From positions 1 to 41,274 of the forward strand of contig JAGLQO010000014.1 in the NCBI GenBank assembly GCA_023136775.1: a stretch of DNA of 41,274 nucleotides, given 5' to 3'. The notes beneath the pieces are model-generated. The model made no database searches. It was not told the origin of the DNA and saw only the letters and a list, made by a program, of their open reading frames with translations. The position numbers were made by a program, and so were the translations under genes. Below are positions 39,916 to 41,274 of the stretch, piece after piece (the stretch's first letter is position 1; each line of letters begins with the position of its first letter). The stretch is from Candidatus Pacearchaeota archaeon. Its GTDB lineage: Archaea > Nanobdellota > Nanobdellia > Pacearchaeales > GW2011-AR1.

Positions 39916-40107
39916 ATGGCAGTAAAAGAAAAAGCATGTTTAAATTGTAAGACAATCTACTTTGGAGACAAATGTACAAATTGCGGAGAGACTCCAGCAA
40001 CAGAAACATTTAAAGGTAGAATGCATGTTTTTGATGCAGAGAAGTCAGAAATCGCAGAAAACTTAGGAATAAATAAAAATGGCGAATTTGCTATTAAATT
40101 AAAATAA
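39916..40107 (+). CDS. spt4: Transcription elongation factor Spt4 (RpoE'')
   Basis: Sixty-three residues with a zinc site CLNCKTI...CTNCG (C9, C12, C21, C24) and the family FKGRMHVFDAEKSEIAENLGI. Partners Spt5 to make polymerase processive. Starts directly at the rpoE1 stop. Confidence 0.95.
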   Translation: MAVKEKACLNCKTIYFGDKCTNCGETPATETFKGRMHVFDAEKSEIAENLGINKNGEFAIKLK

Positions 40108-40112
40108 ATAAA

Positions 40113-40505
40113 ATGGAATCAAAAATAATTGAAGAAAAGAAAAATCCTTTTTTGGATAGAACAGAAATCATAATTGAAATGACAGCTAAGGTTACTCCAA
40201 CAATCGATGAAGTAAAAACAGCAATCGGAAAGGACAATGAATTAACAGTTGTTAAAAAAATTAATGTTAACTTCGGAAGACAAATTTTCTCTGCCAATGT
40301 TTATGTTTATAATAATGCAGAATCTAAAGAAAAAATCGAAACAATTCCTCAAAAAGTTAGAAAAAAAATAGCTAAAGAAAAAGCAGACGCTAAAGCTGCT
40401 AGAATCAAGGAAGAAGAAGCTAAGAAGAAAGCAGAAGAAGAAGAAGCTAAAGCCGCTGAAGCTGCAAAGGCTGAAGAAACTAAAGAGGAAGAAAAAACTG
40501 AATAA
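40113..40505 (+). CDS. rps24e: Ribosomal protein eS24
   Basis: A 130-residue protein. KKNPFLDRTEIIIEM and VVKKINVNFGRQIFSANVYVY are the eS24 core. The C-terminal 45 residues are an Ala/Lys/Glu helix extension beyond the usual length of about 100, possibly contacting rRNA or disordered. Part of the rpoE1 operon with a 5-nt gap. Confidence 0.93.
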   Translation: MESKIIEEKKNPFLDRTEIIIEMTAKVTPTIDEVKTAIGKDNELTVVKKINVNFGRQIFSANVYVYNNAESKEKIETIPQKVRKKIAKEKADAKAARIKEEEAKKKAEEEEAKAAEAAKAEETKEEEKTE

Positions 40506-40510
40506 TTACT

Positions 40511-40747
40511 ATGGCAATAAAATCTAAGATTAAAGGTAAAAAGAAGCATACAAACAAAGCGACTTCTGTTAAATACAAAAAGTACACAGTTGAAGGCGAC
40601 AAGATTGTAAAGAAAGCTAGAAGCTGTCCAAGATGCGGACCTGGAATTTTCTTATCTGTTGGAAAAGGAAGAGCATACTGCGGACGATGTCATTTTACTG
40701 AATTTGAAAAGAAAGAAGTTGAAATGAAGCTAGAATCTAAAGCTTAA
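40511..40747 (+). CDS. rps27ae: Ribosomal protein eS31 (S27Ae)
   Basis: Seventy-eight residues. The basic N-terminus is followed by a zinc ribbon CPRCGPGIFLSVGKGRAYCGRC. The preceding 40 residues are Lys-rich (KIKGKKKHTNK). No ubiquitin fusion, as expected in archaea. Last gene of the rpoE1 operon. Confidence 0.94.
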   Translation: MAIKSKIKGKKKHTNKATSVKYKKYTVEGDKIVKKARSCPRCGPGIFLSVGKGRAYCGRCHFTEFEKKEVEMKLESKA

Positions 40748-40820
40748 TTTTTCTGTTTAAATTTTTCTAATACGTTTGTTATTATTCTATCAATCAATTA
40801 TTATACCCCTCTAAGTAGCT

Positions 40821-41132
40821 CTAACGGTTAGTTAAATCAACAAAAAATTCCCCAATGTTACATTCTCCCCTAAAAAAAGCCCATTCTTCACACAAGCTCC
40901 CATCCTCAAATTTGCAAAGTCCATATTGTCCACCAACTCCATCAACTATTTCTAATACTCCACCTTTCTCAATACAATTCACAGATGCAGGGTTAGCAAT
41001 TCCAACATTTTCAATTTGCTCATCATTACTTTCACCATTAGAATCTTTACTCATAAACACAAAAACTCCAGAAATAACAATAGCCAAGATTACTATTCCA
41101 ACGCCAAACACAATTTCAAGGTCCTTTTTCAT
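40821..41132 (-). CDS. Membrane-anchored DUF333 protein
   Basis: A 103-residue protein with an N-terminal TM anchor (about 8-28), an acidic linker and a DUF333 domain: IANPASVNCIEKGGVLEIVDG...GQYGLCKFEDGSLCEEWAFFRGEC. The four cysteines probably form two disulphides outside the cell. DUF333 proteins are often labelled putative hemolysins without functional evidence. The TATA box TTTATAAAG on the minus strand (41150-41158) precedes the ATG by about 20-25 nt. Confidence 0.8.
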   Translation of the reverse strand: MKKDLEIVFGVGIVILAIVISGVFVFMSKDSNGESNDEQIENVGIANPASVNCIEKGGVLEIVDGVGGQYGLCKFEDGSLCEEWAFFRGECNIGEFFVDLTNR

Positions 41133-41159
41133 ATACAGTCAAACAAACCAAACTTTATA

Positions 41160-41274
41160 AAATTCTTCACGAATTAATTCACAAAACTCAAACAGTTAGC
41201 TCGTCAGAGATATCCATATTGGGATAAAAGTTTACTTTTAAGAGTTGACCCTGTAGAAGCAAGTGACATATGTC
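41160..41274. other. Right window edge, no assignable gene
   Basis: One plus-strand frame stays open from 41178 to the edge (ending ...LLLRVDPVEASDIC) but has no ATG. A minus-strand frame entering from the right ends ...STLKSKLLSQYGYL before a stop near 41204. Either could be part of a gene that continues outside; neither matches a recognised family. Confidence 0.25.

Noticed and set aside
41178-41274. A partial gene running off the right edge
   Set aside because: The open frame has no ATG and no recognisable family in the visible part. It is described only as an edge region.

Overview
The window looks like a chromosomal segment of an AT-rich DPANN archaeon, most likely a Pacearchaeota/Woesearchaeota-type lineage. 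The archaeal evidence is direct: RNA polymerase RpoE1 (Rpb7) and Spt4 next to ribosomal proteins eS24 and eS31, an archaeal cupin-type glucose-6-phosphate isomerase, an archaeal class I fructose-bisphosphate aldolase, a short archaeal-type triosephosphate isomerase, a C1-G72 tRNA-Tyr, and TATA boxes about 25-30 nt upstream of many start codons, implying leaderless mRNAs. Bacterial-type genes are mixed in (GAPDH, DTD1-type deacylase, trimeric [FeFe]-hydrogenase, a Kiwa-like pair), as is common in this group. The lineage name is inference; no rRNA is present.

Layout. 1-9100: housekeeping and hypothetical genes (hisS, scpA, a HAD phosphatase, dtd, xth, tRNA-Tyr, a circularly permuted GTPase, a 25-residue cysteine-rich peptide, a SIMPL protein and a membrane-anchored winged-helix regulator). 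9200-12550: an accessory stretch of small unknown proteins ending in a two-gene unit read here as the Kiwa antiphage system (KwaA membrane protein + KwaB/DUF4868). 12556-22490: a second permuted GTPase, YgjP-like metallopeptidase, a 7TM protein paired with a winged helix, a MutS-family ATPase, a radical SAM operon, an HTH/PLD-like regulator with a CYTH phosphatase, and a DEAD-box helicase. 22733-28318: a polyglucan operon (GT4 synthase, GH57, DUF5752, MinD/ParA-like ATPase, GH15). 29446-39000: a compact run of gap, pgk, pfkB, fba and tpiA, then hydC-hydB-hydA, then pgi, a ROK sugar kinase and an HD protein. 39310-40747: rpoE1-spt4-rps24e-rps27ae.

Metabolic reading: stored polyglucan is made and degraded by the first operon. 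Glucose enters through the ROK kinase, cupin isomerase and PfkB kinase, is split by Fba/Tpi and oxidised by GAPDH/PGK. The resulting NADH can be reoxidised by the HydABC-like complex with release of H2. This is a fermentative, storage-linked energy metabolism with the hydrogenase translationally coupled to glycolysis.

The most unusual signal lies between genes. At least four intergenic copies (three complete or nearly so, one cut by the left edge) of an approximately 125-207 nt structured element share unpaired motifs while their stems change in compensatory fashion. This is what an undescribed structured RNA family would look like. Additional items are a promoter nested in an inverted repeat plus a long leader hairpin before the HAD gene, and a 26-bp perfect palindrome at a gene junction.
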